This document shows positions 15,660 through 25,482 of a DNA stretch of 64,000 bases, piece after piece (position 1 is the first letter of the stretch; each line of letters opens with the position of its first letter). The translations under genes were made by a program, and so were the position numbers. The stretch comes from Pseudonocardia sp. TRM90224 (GTDB taxonomy: Bacteria; Actinomycetota; Actinomycetes; Mycobacteriales; Pseudonocardiaceae). Under the pieces are notes generated by a model. The model searched no databases. It was not told the origin of the DNA and saw only the letters and a list, made by a program, of their open reading frames with translations. The stretch spans positions 276,316 through 340,315 of the forward strand of contig NZ_JAJGSX010000008.1 in assembly GCF_021245725.1 (NCBI RefSeq), read 5' to 3'.

Positions 15660-16613
15660 TCAACGACGCCGGAGACCGGTCACCCGGACATCCGCGAGGC
15701 GCAGGACGTTCGCCCGTTCGGCCCCCGCCCTCACCGCCAGCTCACCGCTGCCGTCGAGCGTTCCGACAGGCGCGGCAGCCAGTTCGCGAGACTCGAACGC
15801 GGCGACGCACTCCGTCACCCGGCCGGTCGGCACGCAGAGCAGGAACCCGAAGCTCGGGAAGCAGTTGAGCCATCGCGTCAGCGGCACGCCGGCCGGCGCC
15901 GGCAGCACGTCGAGATCGACCGTGACACCGAGGTCGCCGTGTTCGAGCAGCATCGCGAGCGAGCCGAGCAGCCCGGCCATGCTGATGTCCTTCGCGGCCA
16001 CGCACACCCCGGCCGCAGCCAGCTCGGCGAGCAGCCGCACGTCACCGGCGCAGCGGTCGCCGCGTGACTTGAAGGCGGGGAAGTACGGGAAGTCGGGGCG
16101 CATCTCCCCGTCGAGCGCCGCCGCGACGACGAGCGACTGGCCGGGTGCCGCGCGGATCACCGAGAGCGGGACGGGCGCGTGCCCGACCCCGAACGCCGAG
16201 ACGGCCGGCGGGCCGTCGTGGATCGTGAGGTGCCCGCCGATGACGGGCACGTCGTAGAGCAGCGACGCCTCGCGCATGCCAGCCAGCACGGTGCGCGCCA
16301 CATCGGGGGTCGCCACGACCGTGTCGACGATGCCGAGGGGCACCGCACCCATCGCGGCCATGTCGTTGACGTTGGTCAGCACCGCCGCGAACCCCGCGGC
16401 GTGCGGGTCGGCCGCGACGAACGGCGGGAAGATCGCCTCACCGCAGCCGACGACCTTCGTGCCGCCCGCGTCGACGACCGCGCCGTCGTCGCCTGGCCCT
16501 CCCAGCCAGTCCGACGCCCCCAGCACGTCGCTGACCAGCCCGATCTCGGCCTTCGAGCGCAGACCGGGATTGGCGAGGACGGACGCGACGATCTCGTCGA
16601 GCCCCTCGCTCAT
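15660..16613 (-). CDS. AIR synthase-related protein, sll0787 family
   Basis: 317 aa, PurM/SelD-like fold: GDDGAVVDAGGTKVVGCGEAIFPPFV gives the nucleotide/metal-binding start, followed by TNVNDMAAMGAVPLGIVDTV, VPVIGGHLTIHD and KDISMAGLLGSLAMLLE. These ATP-dependent enzymes phosphorylate or activate amides or acyl groups. The sll0787 family is the NitF-type member of Nit1C clusters; its substrate is unknown. ATG 16613 shares ATGA with the regulator stop. Confidence 0.88.
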   Translation of the reverse strand: MSEGLDEIVASVLANPGLRSKAEIGLVSDVLGASDWLGGPGDDGAVVDAGGTKVVGCGEAIFPPFVAADPHAAGFAAVLTNVNDMAAMGAVPLGIVDTVVATPDVARTVLAGMREASLLYDVPVIGGHLTIHDGPPAVSAFGVGHAPVPLSVIRAAPGQSLVVAAALDGEMRPDFPYFPAFKSRGDRCAGDVRLLAELAAAGVCVAAKDISMAGLLGSLAMLLEHGDLGVTVDLDVLPAPAGVPLTRWLNCFPSFGFLLCVPTGRVTECVAAFESRELAAAPVGTLDGSGELAVRAGAERANVLRLADVRVTGLRRR

Positions 16614-17218
16614 CCGGGGACCGTGAACCAGACGGCCGTCGTCGGGGTGTCGGTGCTGTTGCGCCACGTGTGCGGGCGGTCGGCCGGGTAGTGCAGGACG
16701 TCGCCCGCGGCGACGTCGTAGCGCTCGCCGCTGATCTCGACCTGCAGGGTGCCGTCGAGGACCATCAGGATCTCCTCGCCCGCGCGCAGCGAACGGCTGC
16801 TGCCGCTGCCACCACCGGGCTCGACCACGGCTGCGACGCCGGAGGCGCGCAGCCGCTCGGTCGGGGAGGCGAGCACCTGCGCGGTGACGCGCTCGGCCGC
16901 CGGCGTCCAGTCGCCGGGAGCGGGCCGCCGTTCACCGGCCTTGACGTGCGACGCGATCGGGGCGGTAGCAGCGCCGTCGTCGACGAAGTGGCCGATCGGG
17001 CGGCCGAGCGCCGCGGCGAGCTTGAGCAGGGTCGTGATGGTCGGGACCATGTCGCCGCGCTCGACCTTGTGGATCGCGGCCGCCGAGACCCCCGACCGCG
17101 CGGCGAGCTGCTGCAACGACAACCCGAGCGCGCCCCGCCCGTCGCGGATCTTGGGCCCGATCGCGTCGACGATGGGCTCCCACGAACCGCCGGCAGCCGA
17201 CTCCTGTGGCAGCATCAC
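16610..17218 (-). CDS. XRE-family regulator with cupin domain
   Basis: 202 aa. Helix-turn-helix at about residues 25-80 (LGLSQ-type LGLSLQQLAARSGVSAAAIHKVERGDMVP), cupin fold at about 130-200 (LRAGEEILMVLDGTLQVEI, VAAGDVLHYPADRPHTWRN). Such proteins sense a small pathway metabolite through the cupin. It is first in a two-gene unit with the AIR-synthase-like gene and is the only regulator in the 2.6-17.2 kb region, so it is the prime candidate to bind the shared motif. GAGGAGG precedes the GTG start. Confidence 0.88.
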   Translation of the reverse strand: MMLPQESAAGGSWEPIVDAIGPKIRDGRGALGLSLQQLAARSGVSAAAIHKVERGDMVPTITTLLKLAAALGRPIGHFVDDGAATAPIASHVKAGERRPAPGDWTPAAERVTAQVLASPTERLRASGVAAVVEPGGGSGSSRSLRAGEEILMVLDGTLQVEISGERYDVAAGDVLHYPADRPHTWRNSTDTPTTAVWFTVPG

Positions 17219-17335
17219 GACCTCCTCACGTGCAGCATCATAAACACGCTTCGCCTATCGTGGACAACCGGAGGACGGATCGCCCGCGCAGGCAGCCGGC
17301 GGTTGCAGGAAGTGCGCCGCAACCCTCGGCGCGGG

Positions 17336-17394
17336 GAGGGCAGGAAAGCCACTTTGCTGCCCTGTGAGGGCCGGAAAGTGGCTTTGCTGCCCTC
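17336..17394. repeat. Family B palindrome
   Basis: 59 bp from GAGGGCAGG to GCTGCCCTC with two AAAGCCACTTT/AAAGTGGCTTT half-sites. It is followed by a GCGTGCG-aatc-GCACGC mini-palindrome that also flanks other copies. Confidence 0.9.
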
Positions 17395-17465
17395 GCGTGC
17401 GAATCGCACGCATCCTGCTCGGGCCCCGGCCTCGGTTGTTCCGGTGCCGACCCGCCTCCCGGGCC

Positions 17466-17518
17466 GTCAGGAAAGCCACTTTCATGCAACGTGGTTGCAT
17501 GAAAGTGGCTTTGCTGAC
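17466..17518. repeat. Family C palindrome, copy 1
   Basis: 25-bp arms (17466-17490 and 17494-17518) with one mismatch and a 3-base loop. The outer arm is GTCAGGAAAGCCACTTT and the inner arm CATGCAAC. It lies 59 bases before the DEAD-box helicase stop. Confidence 0.9.
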
Positions 17519-17576
17519 CTTCCACACGCTGCTCACGCAGCCGACGTGACCCGGCGTGCAGTCTGGTCCGGGTCGG

Positions 17577-19298
17577 TCAGTCGCGCCGGCCCCGGCCCGC
17601 GCCGGCGGCCGCGAAGCCGCGGTCGCGGCGCACGTTCGCGCGCCGACCCTTCAACGTGGTGCTGCCGCGGAGGCTGCGCAGCACGTCGTCGGCGGCATGC
17701 TCGGGGATCTCCACGAGCGCGTGGCGCTCGTGGATCTGGATCGCGCCGATGTCGCGGCCCGACAGGTTCGACTCGTTCGCGAGCGCGCCGACGATGTCCT
17801 GCGGGCGCACCCCGCCGGCCCGGCCGGCGTTGACGAACAGCCTGGTCATGCCGGTCTTCGGCGGCCGGGTACCAGCGGCGCCACCGCGGCCCCGAGCCTC
17901 GCGCGGGCCGCTTGCGCGACCCGGTGTGACGACCGGGATGTCGTCGCCATCGTCCGGGGTGCCGGCGACGGCCTGCATCAGCTGGACGGCGGCCGTGGCG
18001 ACATCGAGCAGGTCGTGCTCGGCTGCGAGGCCGGCGAGCATGCCGCGGACGTCGTCGGCGTCGGTGCCGCTGAGCAGCTGCTCCTCGAGCGCGGCGCGGG
18101 TGCGCTCGAGGCGGGCAGCCCGCAGGTCGGCTGCGGTCGGGACGGGCGCGAACTCGATCGGCTGCCCGGTGAGCCGCTCGACGGCACGCAGCGCGTGGAC
18201 CTTCGACGGCGGGACGAGCGTGATCGCGACGCCCTCGCGCCCGGCGCGGCCCACGCGGCCGATCCGGTGCACGTAGGCCTCGGAGCTCTGGGGGACGTCG
18301 TGGTTGACGACGTGCGTGAGCAGGTCGATGTCGAGGCCGCGAGCGGCGACGTCGGTCGCGACGAGCAGCTCGGTGCGGCCGCTGCGCAGCCGCTCGACCA
18401 CGCGGGTGCGGTGTTCCTGGTCCATGCCGCCGTGCAGCGCCTCGGCACGCAGGCCGCGGGCGGTCAGCGTTTCGGTGACGGCGTCGACGTCGAGGCGGGT
18501 GCGGCAGAACACGATCGCGGCCGTGGGCCGCTCCGCCTCCAGCACACGCCCGAGGGCCGCGGTGGTGTGGGTGCGCGGCACGAGGTACGCGGTCTGGCGC
18601 ACCTTCGGCGCCTCACCCTCGGCAACCGCCTCGCGGCGGATCCGGACGGTGATCGGCTCGCGGAGGTACTTCTGCGCGAGCACCTCGATCCGGCGCGGCA
18701 TGGTGGCGCTGAACAGCACCGCCTGCCGGGTGTCCGGAGTGGCGTCGAGGAGGGTCTCGATGTCCTCGACGAAGCCCATGTCGAGCATCTCGTCGGCCTC
18801 GTCGAGCACAACGGTCTCGAGCGCGTCGAGGCGCAGCGCGCCGCGGTTCATCAGGTCGATCGCGCGACCCGGCGTGGCGACGACGACGTCGACGCCCTGC
18901 TGCAGCGCCTTCCACTGCGGGCCGACGGGCGCGCCGCCGTAAACGGTGAGCACGCGGGCACCGAGCCGCGCGCCGTAGCGGGTGACGGCCTCGGCGACCT
19001 GCAGCGCGAGCTCGCGGGTCGGGGTCAGCACGAGGCCGAACGGGGCGTCGCCACGCGAGCGCTCGGGGCGCAGCTCGGCGAGGCGCTCCAGCATGGGCAG
19101 CGCGAAGGCAGCCGTCTTGCCGGTGCCGGTCGCGGCCTGCCCGAGCAGGTCGTGGCCTTCGATGAGGGGCCCGATGGCCTGCGCCTGGATCGGGCTGGGT
19201 GCGGTGTAGCCGAGTTCCTCGACGGCGGCGAGGAGCTCGGGGCGGAGCGGGAGATCGGAGAAAGCGGGCAGGTCGAGCACGTGCTCGTTCAGGGTCAA
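17577..19298 (-). CDS. DEAD/DEAH-box RNA helicase with DbpA-type RNA-binding domain
   Basis: 573 aa from the TTG at 19298. Helicase motifs run in order: Q motif (GYTAPSPIQAQAI), I AATGTGKT, Ia PTRELA, II DEAD, III SAT, IV IVFCRT, V ARGLDI, VI HRIGRVGRAG. The C-terminal about 75 residues (MTRLFVNAGRAGGVRPQDIVGAL) are a DbpA/CsdA RNA-binding fold, and a glycine/arginine tail follows. The family unwinds structured RNA in ribosome assembly and cold adaptation. The start is uncertain: the frame stays open to 19370, and a GTG lies a few codons downstream. Confidence 0.92.
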   Translation of the reverse strand: MTLNEHVLDLPAFSDLPLRPELLAAVEELGYTAPSPIQAQAIGPLIEGHDLLGQAATGTGKTAAFALPMLERLAELRPERSRGDAPFGLVLTPTRELALQVAEAVTRYGARLGARVLTVYGGAPVGPQWKALQQGVDVVVATPGRAIDLMNRGALRLDALETVVLDEADEMLDMGFVEDIETLLDATPDTRQAVLFSATMPRRIEVLAQKYLREPITVRIRREAVAEGEAPKVRQTAYLVPRTHTTAALGRVLEAERPTAAIVFCRTRLDVDAVTETLTARGLRAEALHGGMDQEHRTRVVERLRSGRTELLVATDVAARGLDIDLLTHVVNHDVPQSSEAYVHRIGRVGRAGREGVAITLVPPSKVHALRAVERLTGQPIEFAPVPTAADLRAARLERTRAALEEQLLSGTDADDVRGMLAGLAAEHDLLDVATAAVQLMQAVAGTPDDGDDIPVVTPGRASGPREARGRGGAAGTRPPKTGMTRLFVNAGRAGGVRPQDIVGALANESNLSGRDIGAIQIHERHALVEIPEHAADDVLRSLRGSTTLKGRRANVRRDRGFAAAGAGRGRRD

Positions 19299-19485
19299 CT
19301 CACGTCTTTCGTCGCAGCGGGCGGGGCACGGTCGCGTGCCCCGCGGGCGAGCCCGCGTGGCCCTCTGCACGAGTTCTGCCTGGCCGGTGCGGTCTCAAAC
19401 AGTGTCAACGCACTGTCGGCTCCACATACTCCCAGGTGACGCGGCTCACCCGGGCCCCGGGGGGCGCATGCGGCACGATCGGGAC

Positions 19486-20172
19486 GTGCAGCGCCTCGTG
19501 ATGTGGGACGTCGACCTCACCCTGATCGCGGCCGGTGGTGTCGGTGTGGAGGCGTACGGCACGGCGTTCACGGCCGTCACCGGGGTCCCGTGGACCGGGG
19601 TGTTCGCCGCGGCGGGCACGACCGACCTGGAGATGACCCCGCTGCTGTTCGCCCAGCACGGGATCGCCGAGGCGACGCCGCACCTGGAGGCGTTCTTCAC
19701 CGCCTACGCCGCGGAGTTCGCCGCGCAGAGCCACCGGGTGCCGGCCGAGGGGCGGCTGCTGCCCGGCGTCGAGCAGGTGCTGGCGGCGCTGCACGCGCGG
19801 CCCGACGTGGTGCAGACGCTGGTCACCGGCAACATCGCCGCGGTCGGGATCGGCAAGGTCGCGGCGTTCGGCCTGGACCGCTACCTCGACACCGTGGTCG
19901 GCGGCTACGGCGACGACGACGCCGTGCGCGCCACGCTCGTGCGCCGCAGCCGCGAGCGCGCGGAGATCGCGTACGGGCCGTTCGACGAGGTGCTCGTGGT
20001 CGGCGACACCGTCCGCGACGTGGCAGCGGCGCTGGGCGCAGGCGTGACAGCCGTAGCGGTCGCGACCGGGCACACTCCCGCGGCCGAGCTCGAAGCGGCC
20101 GGGGCGCACCACGTGCTCCCCGACCTCGGCGACGTCGACGGGGTGGTGGCGCTGCTCACGGGCGAGGCCTGA
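19486..20172 (+). CDS. HAD-superfamily phosphatase/hydrolase
   Basis: About 228 aa. The HAD nucleophile motif is MWDVDLTLI at the start, motif II is TLVTGN, and the acidic metal site is VVGDTVRDVAAALGAG. The helical cap (VEAYGTAFTAVTG) suggests phosphoglycolate phosphatase-like subfamily I. Start GTG 19486 (VQRLVMWDVD) fits the fold; an ATG 18 bases upstream is possible. It is convergent with the next gene across a family B palindrome. Confidence 0.85.
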   Translation: MQRLVMWDVDLTLIAAGGVGVEAYGTAFTAVTGVPWTGVFAAAGTTDLEMTPLLFAQHGIAEATPHLEAFFTAYAAEFAAQSHRVPAEGRLLPGVEQVLAALHARPDVVQTLVTGNIAAVGIGKVAAFGLDRYLDTVVGGYGDDDAVRATLVRRSRERAEIAYGPFDEVLVVGDTVRDVAAALGAGVTAVAVATGHTPAAELEAAGAHHVLPDLGDVDGVVALLTGEA

Positions 20173-20227
20173 CCGGCCGGGGGTTGAGCCGGCGCCCCAC
20201 CTACCCGCCGCCATGTGTGGCGCAAGC

Positions 20228-20286
20228 GAGGGCAGCAAAGCCACTTTCCGGCCCTCACAGGGCAGCAAAGTGGCTTTCCTGCCCTG
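20228..20286. repeat. Family B palindrome
   Basis: 59 bp. Ends GAGGGCAG and CTGCCCTG, core AAAGCCACTTTCCGGCCCTC. It lies between convergent genes. Confidence 0.9.
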
Positions 20287-20391
20287 CCCCTCCCCCAGGT
20301 GAGCTGCGCGGTCACAGTCACGCACCTCCGTCCGCAGGGCGCCCACTCTCCCCGAGCACCCAGGGCGGGTCAGTGGCTCCAGCGCCACCCC

Positions 20392-20859
20392 TCACACCAG
20401 CTGCTGCCGCTGCTGCAGGAACGCCCGCAGCACGGCGTCCTGCCCCGGCGCCATCAGCTGCTTCGGGACGATCACGACCTGGATCCGCGCCAGGTGCAGG
20501 ATGAACTCGGACGCGGTCTCGCGGGCCTCGCCGAACCTCTCCCAGCTCACGTCGCCGCGCATGCCCGGCTCGATGGTCGTGACGCCGCTGTCGGCGAGCA
20601 CGACGGTCGACGGGCCGTTGACCCGGGCGGCGATGTCGCGGTTGGACCGCTTGGCCAGCAGCGGCGCGAACAGCAGGGCGCCACCGGCGCACACCAGCCC
20701 GACACCGTAGGTGACAGCGCTCGCGAAGAGCAGCCACACCCCGAGCAGCACCACCACGGCCGCGCCGATGCGCATCCACAGGAACGTCCTGGCGTTCACG
20801 CTGCGGACGACGCGGTCGTACCGCGTCGGGTCCGGTGGGACCTCGATGACCATGTGCAC
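20392..20859 (-). CDS. YcxB-like membrane protein
   Basis: 155 aa. The N-terminus is VIEVPPDPTRYDRVVRSV, then two transmembrane segments (about residues 28-68), and a C-terminal domain with VLADSGVTTIEPGMRGDVSWERFGEARET and FILHLARIQVVIVPKQ, characteristic of the YcxB-like family of unknown function. It lies 23 bases after the Tex stop on the same strand. Confidence 0.7.
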   Translation of the reverse strand: MHMVIEVPPDPTRYDRVVRSVNARTFLWMRIGAAVVVLLGVWLLFASAVTYGVGLVCAGGALLFAPLLAKRSNRDIAARVNGPSTVVLADSGVTTIEPGMRGDVSWERFGEARETASEFILHLARIQVVIVPKQLMAPGQDAVLRAFLQQRQQLV

Positions 20860-20882
20860 GATGCAACCCCCCGTTGCTGCCG

Positions 20883-23387
20883 CTACCGCTTCTTGTCCCC
20901 CGTGAGCCCGGCACGGCGCAACGCGTCGGCCATCGCGCTGTTGCCGAGCCCGCCGCCCGAGCCACCCGAGCCGCCGGAGCCGCCGGGACGCCCGCCGCGG
21001 CTGTCACCACGGCGGTCGCCGCCACCGCGCTGACCACCCTGACCGCCCTGACCGCCACCCCGCTTGTCACCGCGCCTGTCACCACCCCGGTCACGGCCCT
21101 TCTGCCCGTCGCGCTGGCCGTCGCGCTGCCCGTCCCGCTGGCCGCCGCCACGCTGCTGGTCGCCGCGCGGCTTGCCGCCCGCGCCGGGCTCGTCGTCGAG
21201 GCGCAGGGTCAGCGAGATCCGCTTGCGGGCCTCGTCGACCTCCAGCACCTTGACGCGCACGACGTCGCCGGACTTCACGACCTCCCGCGGGTCGCTCACG
21301 AACGTCTTCGACATCGCGGAGACGTGCACGAGCCCGTCCTGGTGCACGCCGATGTCGACGAACGCGCCGAAGGCGGCGACGTTGGTGACCTGGCCCTCCA
21401 GCAGCATTCCTGGCCTCAGGTCGGAGATCTTGTGCACGCCCTCCGCGAAGGTCGCGGTGCGGAATGCGGGGCGCGGGTCGCGGCCGGGCTTCTCCAGCTC
21501 GGTGAGGATGTCGGTGACCGTCGGCAGCCCGAACTGCTCGGTGACGAACTGCTTGGGCTGCAGCGACTTGAGCTTCGGCGCGTTCCCGATGAGCGTGGCG
21601 ATGTCGGTCTTGGCGGCGCCGAGGATCTTGCGGACCACCGGGTAGGCCTCGGGGTGCACACCCGAGACGTCGAGCGGGTCGTCGCCGCCGCGGATGCGCA
21701 GGAAGCCGGCGCACTGCTCGAACGCCTTCGGGCCGAGGCGCGGCACGTCGGCGAGCGCGGTGCGTGTGCGGAACGGCCCGTTGGCGTCGCGGTGCGCGAC
21801 GATCTGCGACGCGAGGCCCTCCGTGATGCCGGAGACGCGGCGCAGCAGCGGCGCCGAGGCCGTGTTGACGTCGACGCCGACGGCGTTCACGCAGTCCTCG
21901 ACGACGGCGTCGAGGGAGCGGGAGAGCGCCGACTCGGCGAGGTCGTGCTGGTACTGGCCGACGCCGATCGACTTGGGGTCGATCTTGACCAGCTCGGCCA
22001 GCGGGTCCTGCAGCCGCCGCGCGATCGACACCGCGCCGCGCAGGGAGACGTCCAGCTCGGGCAGCTCCGCCGACGCGTAAGCCGATGCCGAGTACACCGA
22101 GGCGCCGGCCTCGCTGACCATCACCGGTGTCAGCTTGAGCGCGGGGTTGCGGGCGGCCAGCTCGCGCGCGAGCTTGTCGGTCTCGCGCGACGCCGTGCCG
22201 TTGCCGATCGCGACCAGCTCGACGTCGTGCGCGGCGGCGAGCTTCGTGAGCGTGGCCAGTGACGCGTCCCAGGCCCGGCGGGGTTCGTGCGGGTAGATCG
22301 TGTCGGTGGCGACGACCTTGCCGGTGGCGTCGACGACCGCGACCTTGACACCGGTGCGCAGCCCCGGGTCGAGCCCCATCGTGGCGCGGCTGCCGGCGGG
22401 CGCGGCGAGCAGGAGGTCGCGCAGGTTCGACGCGAACACCCCGATCGCGCCCTCCTCGGCGGCGGCGCGCAGCCGGACCCGGATGTCGATGCCGAGCCGC
22501 ACGAGGATCCGGGTGCGCCACGCCCAGCGCACGACCTCGGCGAGCCACTTGTCGGCCGCGCGGCCCTTGTCGGCGATGCCGAACGCCGCCGCGATGGTGC
22601 GCTCGAACTCGGTCACGGCCCCCGGCTCGGGCGTCGCGGTGCTGTCCTCGGAGGGTTCGAGCGCGATGTCGAGCACCTCCTCCTTCTCCCCGCGGAACGC
22701 CGCGAGGATCCGGTGCGACGGGAGCTTCGTGAACGGCTCGGAGAAGTCGAAGTAGTCGGCGAACTTCGCCCCCTCGGTCTCCTTGCCCTCCCGGACCTTC
22801 GTGACGAGCCGGCCCTTCGTCCACACCCGCTCGCGCAGCCCGCCGATCAGGTCGGCGTCCTCGGCGAACCGCTCGACGAGGATCGCCCGCGCGCCCTCCA
22901 GCGCCGCCGCGACGTCCGCGACCTGCTCGTTCAGGAACCCGGCCGCAACGGTCGAGGGGTCCTGCTCGGGGTCGGTGAGCAGGGTGTCGGCCAGCGGCTC
23001 CAGCCCCGCCTCGCGCGCGACCATCGCCTTGGTGCGCCGCTTGGGCTTGAACGGCAGGTAGATGTCCTCCAGCCGGGCCTTCGACTCGGCCGCCCGGATC
23101 CGCTCCTCGAGCGCCTCGTCGAGCTTGCCCTGCTTGCGGATCTCCTCCAGCACGGCGCTGCGGCGCTCCTCCAGCTCGCGCAGGTAGCCGAGGCGCTCCT
23201 CCAGCGTGCGCAGCTGCGCGTCGTCCAGCGTGCCGGTCGCCTCCTTGCGGTAGCGGGCGATGAACGGCACCGTCGCGCCGCCGTCGAGCAGCTCGACGGC
23301 CGCGGCGACCTGGTTGGGGCGGACGCCGAGCTCGTCGGCGATGCGCTGCTGGACGGACTGCTGCGTGCTGGGCGGCGTGCTTGTCAC
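20883..23387 (-). CDS. tex: Tex-type RNA-binding transcription accessory protein
   Basis: 834 aa. N-terminal Tex helices ([27 protein letters not shown]), a YqgF-like nuclease fold ([23 protein letters not shown]), helix-hairpin-helix repeats ([47 protein letters not shown]) and a C-terminal S1 domain ([31 protein letters not shown]). After S1 comes a tail of about 100 residues rich in Gly, Arg, Asp and Gln with repeated RDGQ units, which is not part of the usual family length and is probably a disordered RNA-binding extension. Start GTG 23387; an upstream 600-residue frame extension is antisense to the amine oxidase and is rejected. Confidence 0.93.
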   Translation of the reverse strand: MTSTPPSTQQSVQQRIADELGVRPNQVAAAVELLDGGATVPFIARYRKEATGTLDDAQLRTLEERLGYLRELEERRSAVLEEIRKQGKLDEALEERIRAAESKARLEDIYLPFKPKRRTKAMVAREAGLEPLADTLLTDPEQDPSTVAAGFLNEQVADVAAALEGARAILVERFAEDADLIGGLRERVWTKGRLVTKVREGKETEGAKFADYFDFSEPFTKLPSHRILAAFRGEKEEVLDIALEPSEDSTATPEPGAVTEFERTIAAAFGIADKGRAADKWLAEVVRWAWRTRILVRLGIDIRVRLRAAAEEGAIGVFASNLRDLLLAAPAGSRATMGLDPGLRTGVKVAVVDATGKVVATDTIYPHEPRRAWDASLATLTKLAAAHDVELVAIGNGTASRETDKLARELAARNPALKLTPVMVSEAGASVYSASAYASAELPELDVSLRGAVSIARRLQDPLAELVKIDPKSIGVGQYQHDLAESALSRSLDAVVEDCVNAVGVDVNTASAPLLRRVSGITEGLASQIVAHRDANGPFRTRTALADVPRLGPKAFEQCAGFLRIRGGDDPLDVSGVHPEAYPVVRKILGAAKTDIATLIGNAPKLKSLQPKQFVTEQFGLPTVTDILTELEKPGRDPRPAFRTATFAEGVHKISDLRPGMLLEGQVTNVAAFGAFVDIGVHQDGLVHVSAMSKTFVSDPREVVKSGDVVRVKVLEVDEARKRISLTLRLDDEPGAGGKPRGDQQRGGGQRDGQRDGQRDGQKGRDRGGDRRGDKRGGGQGGQGGQRGGGDRRGDSRGGRPGGSGGSGGSGGGLGNSAMADALRRAGLTGDKKR

Positions 23388-23423
23388 AGGTACATCGTCC
23401 CGGGCCGCCCCAACGGCATTTCC

Positions 23424-23461
23424 AAGGGGTCGGCGTCCGGAAAGTGCCTTTCCGACCCCTT
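23424..23461. repeat. Hairpin AAGGGGTCGG / CCGACCCCTT in the tex-amine oxidase divergent region
   Basis: 10-bp perfect arms (23424-23433 and 23452-23461), and inside them a second small hairpin GGAAAG-tgc-CTTTCC. It sits between divergent starts, so it may be an operator or an RNA element rather than a terminator. The GGAAAGTG core is reminiscent of family B. Confidence 0.6.
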
Positions 23462-23495
23462 GTGCTGAACAGGGTAAGGGCGGTACGCCGGTTGC

Positions 23496-25400
23496 ATGAC
23501 CGCCGTCGAGGACCCCGTCACCACCACCCACCCGCTCGACCCGCTCTCGGCCCACGAGATCACCGCGGCGGCGGCCGTGCTGCGCGAGGCGAAGCAGCTG
23601 GAGCCCAGCACCCGCTTCGTTTTCGTCGCGCTGCACGAGCCGCCGAAGGAGCAGGTGCTGGCGGGCGGCGCGGCGCTGCCGCGGCAGGCGCACGTCGTCG
23701 CCTACGACCGGGCGGCGAAGGCGACCTACGAGGCGGTCGTCGACATCGGTGCACGCACGGTCGTGTCGTGGGCCCGCGTCGACGGCGTCCAGCCGCCGAT
23801 GATGCTCGAGGAGTTCATGTCGTGCGAGGCGCTGGTGCAGGCCGATCCGCGCTGGCAGGAGGCGATGCGCAGGCGCGGCGTCGAGGACTTCTCGCTGACG
23901 ATGGTCGACCCGTGGGCGTCCAGCTGGACCGGGCCCGAGGACGACCCGTCGCGGCGGCGGCTCGCGCGGCCGCTCACGTTCGTGCGCGCCGAGCCGGGCG
24001 AGAACGGGTACGCGCGGCCGGTCGAGGGCCTGATCGTGGAGGTCGACCTCGATGCGGGTGAGGTCGTCGACGTGATCGACCACGGCGTCGTGCCGTTGCC
24101 GACGGAACCGGGCAACTACGCGCCGCCGTGGGCGCAGGAGCGCCGCGACGGCGTCCGGCCGATCGAGATCACCCAGCCCGAGGGGCCCAGCTTCACCGTC
24201 GACGGCCACGCCGTGCGCTGGCAGAGCTGGGAGCTGCGGATCGGGTTCACCCCGCGCGAGGGGCTCGTGCTGCACCAGGTCGCCTACGCGGGCCGGCCGG
24301 TGCTCTACCGGGCCTCGCTCGCGGAGATGTACGTGCCCTACGGCGACCCGGCGCCGACCCACCGGTTCAAGAACGTGTTCGACCAGGGCGAGTACGGCGT
24401 CGGGTGGCTCGCGAACCCGCTGACGCTCGGCTGCGACTGCGTCGGGCACATCCACTACTTCGACGGCGTCGTCAACGACAACGACGGCGGCGCCGTCACC
24501 ATCCCGAACGCCGTGTGCATGCACGAGGAGGACGCCGGGATTGGGTGGAAGCACACCGACTTCCGCACCGGCGCCGTCGAGGTGCGCCGCCGGCGGCGGC
24601 TGGTGATCTCCACGATCGTCACGGTCGGGAACTACGAGTACGGCTACTTCTGGCACCTGCACACCGACGGGACGATCGAGTACGAGGTCAAGCTCACGGG
24701 CATCATCTCCACCGGCGCCGTCGCGCCCGGGATGGAGCCCGAGCACGGCACGCTCGTCGCGCCCGGCCTGTACGGGCCCAACCACCAGCACTTCTTCTGC
24801 GTGCGGCTGGACATGTCCGTCGACGGCACCGAGAACACTGTCGTCGAGGTCGACTCGGCACCGAGCCCGGCCGGCCCGGACAACCCGCACGGCAACGCGT
24901 GGCGTACCCACCGGACCGTGCTGGTCAGCGAGGCGGTCGCGCAGCGCGACACCGACGTCCGGCGGGCGCGGTACTGGTCGATCGAGAGCGCGACCCGCAC
25001 GTCCGCGCTGGGCCGGCCCACCGCGTACGCCCTGATGCCGGGCGCGAGCGTGCCGCCGATGTACGCGCCGGAAGCGTTGTTCGCCCGGCGGGCGGGGTTC
25101 ACCGACCACCAGCTGTGGGTCACCGCGCACGACCCGGCGCAGCGGTTCGCGGCCGGCGACTACCCCAACCAGAGCCCCGGCGGGGACGGCCTGCCCGCCT
25201 ACGTGACGGGTGATCGTCCGCTGGAGGGCGCGGACGTCGTGGTTTGGTACACGTTCGGCGCCCACCACGTCGTGCGGCCGGAGGACTGGCCGGTGATGCC
25301 GGTCAGCACCGTGGGCTTCACCCTCCGCCCGCACGGGTTCTTCGACCGCAACCCGGCCCTCGACATGCCCCCGGGCGAGACCGACTGCACGACAGGCTGA
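23496..25400 (+). CDS. Copper-containing primary-amine oxidase (TPQ cofactor)
   Basis: 634 aa, close in layout to Arthrobacter globiformis amine oxidase. The topaquinone precursor is Tyr380 in TVGNYEY; the catalytic base is Asp296 in [10 protein letters not shown]; copper ligands are His430 and His432 in NHQHFF and His591 in [11 protein letters not shown]. Catalysis: R-CH2-NH2 + O2 + H2O to aldehyde, ammonia and H2O2. No signal peptide, so cytoplasmic. ATG 23496 is preceded by a purine-rich GGGTAAGGG. It is divergent from tex and convergent with the NmrA gene. Confidence 0.95.
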   Translation: MTAVEDPVTTTHPLDPLSAHEITAAAAVLREAKQLEPSTRFVFVALHEPPKEQVLAGGAALPRQAHVVAYDRAAKATYEAVVDIGARTVVSWARVDGVQPPMMLEEFMSCEALVQADPRWQEAMRRRGVEDFSLTMVDPWASSWTGPEDDPSRRRLARPLTFVRAEPGENGYARPVEGLIVEVDLDAGEVVDVIDHGVVPLPTEPGNYAPPWAQERRDGVRPIEITQPEGPSFTVDGHAVRWQSWELRIGFTPREGLVLHQVAYAGRPVLYRASLAEMYVPYGDPAPTHRFKNVFDQGEYGVGWLANPLTLGCDCVGHIHYFDGVVNDNDGGAVTIPNAVCMHEEDAGIGWKHTDFRTGAVEVRRRRRLVISTIVTVGNYEYGYFWHLHTDGTIEYEVKLTGIISTGAVAPGMEPEHGTLVAPGLYGPNHQHFFCVRLDMSVDGTENTVVEVDSAPSPAGPDNPHGNAWRTHRTVLVSEAVAQRDTDVRRARYWSIESATRTSALGRPTAYALMPGASVPPMYAPEALFARRAGFTDHQLWVTAHDPAQRFAAGDYPNQSPGGDGLPAYVTGDRPLEGADVVVWYTFGAHHVVRPEDWPVMPVSTVGFTLRPHGFFDRNPALDMPPGETDCTTG

Positions 25401-25407
25401 CGAACTT

Positions 25408-25467
25408 CCCCACCGTTTTGCCTACTTGCACACGCAAAACGGCGTGCAGGTTGGCAAAACGGTGGGG
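25408..25467. repeat. Family A1 palindrome, copy 3
   Basis: CCCCACCGTTTTGCC arm is exact; the inner part is partly decayed (TACTTGCACACG against CGTGCAGGTT). It starts 7 bases after the amine oxidase stop. Confidence 0.9.
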
Positions 25468-25482
25468 ACCTCGGCCGGACTT

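Larger units (their letters stand above)
17219..17576. other. 358-bp gap with regulator promoter and two palindromes
   Basis: It holds the upstream region of the XRE-cupin gene (a TTGTCC...TATGAT pair on the minus strand with a long 19-base spacer is a possible promoter), then the family B element 17336-17394 and the family C element 17466-17518. No supportable gene is present. Confidence 0.6.

Noticed and set aside
17221..17275. A fourth copy of the shared promoter motif upstream of the XRE-cupin gene
   Set aside because: Only CTATCG plus a loose GGACA tail agrees; too short to separate from chance.
20883..25334. Extending tex to a 1483-residue protein
   Set aside because: The upstream 600 residues are antisense to the amine oxidase, which has its TPQ tyrosine, base and copper histidines intact; the GTG at 23387 gives the standard Tex N-terminus.
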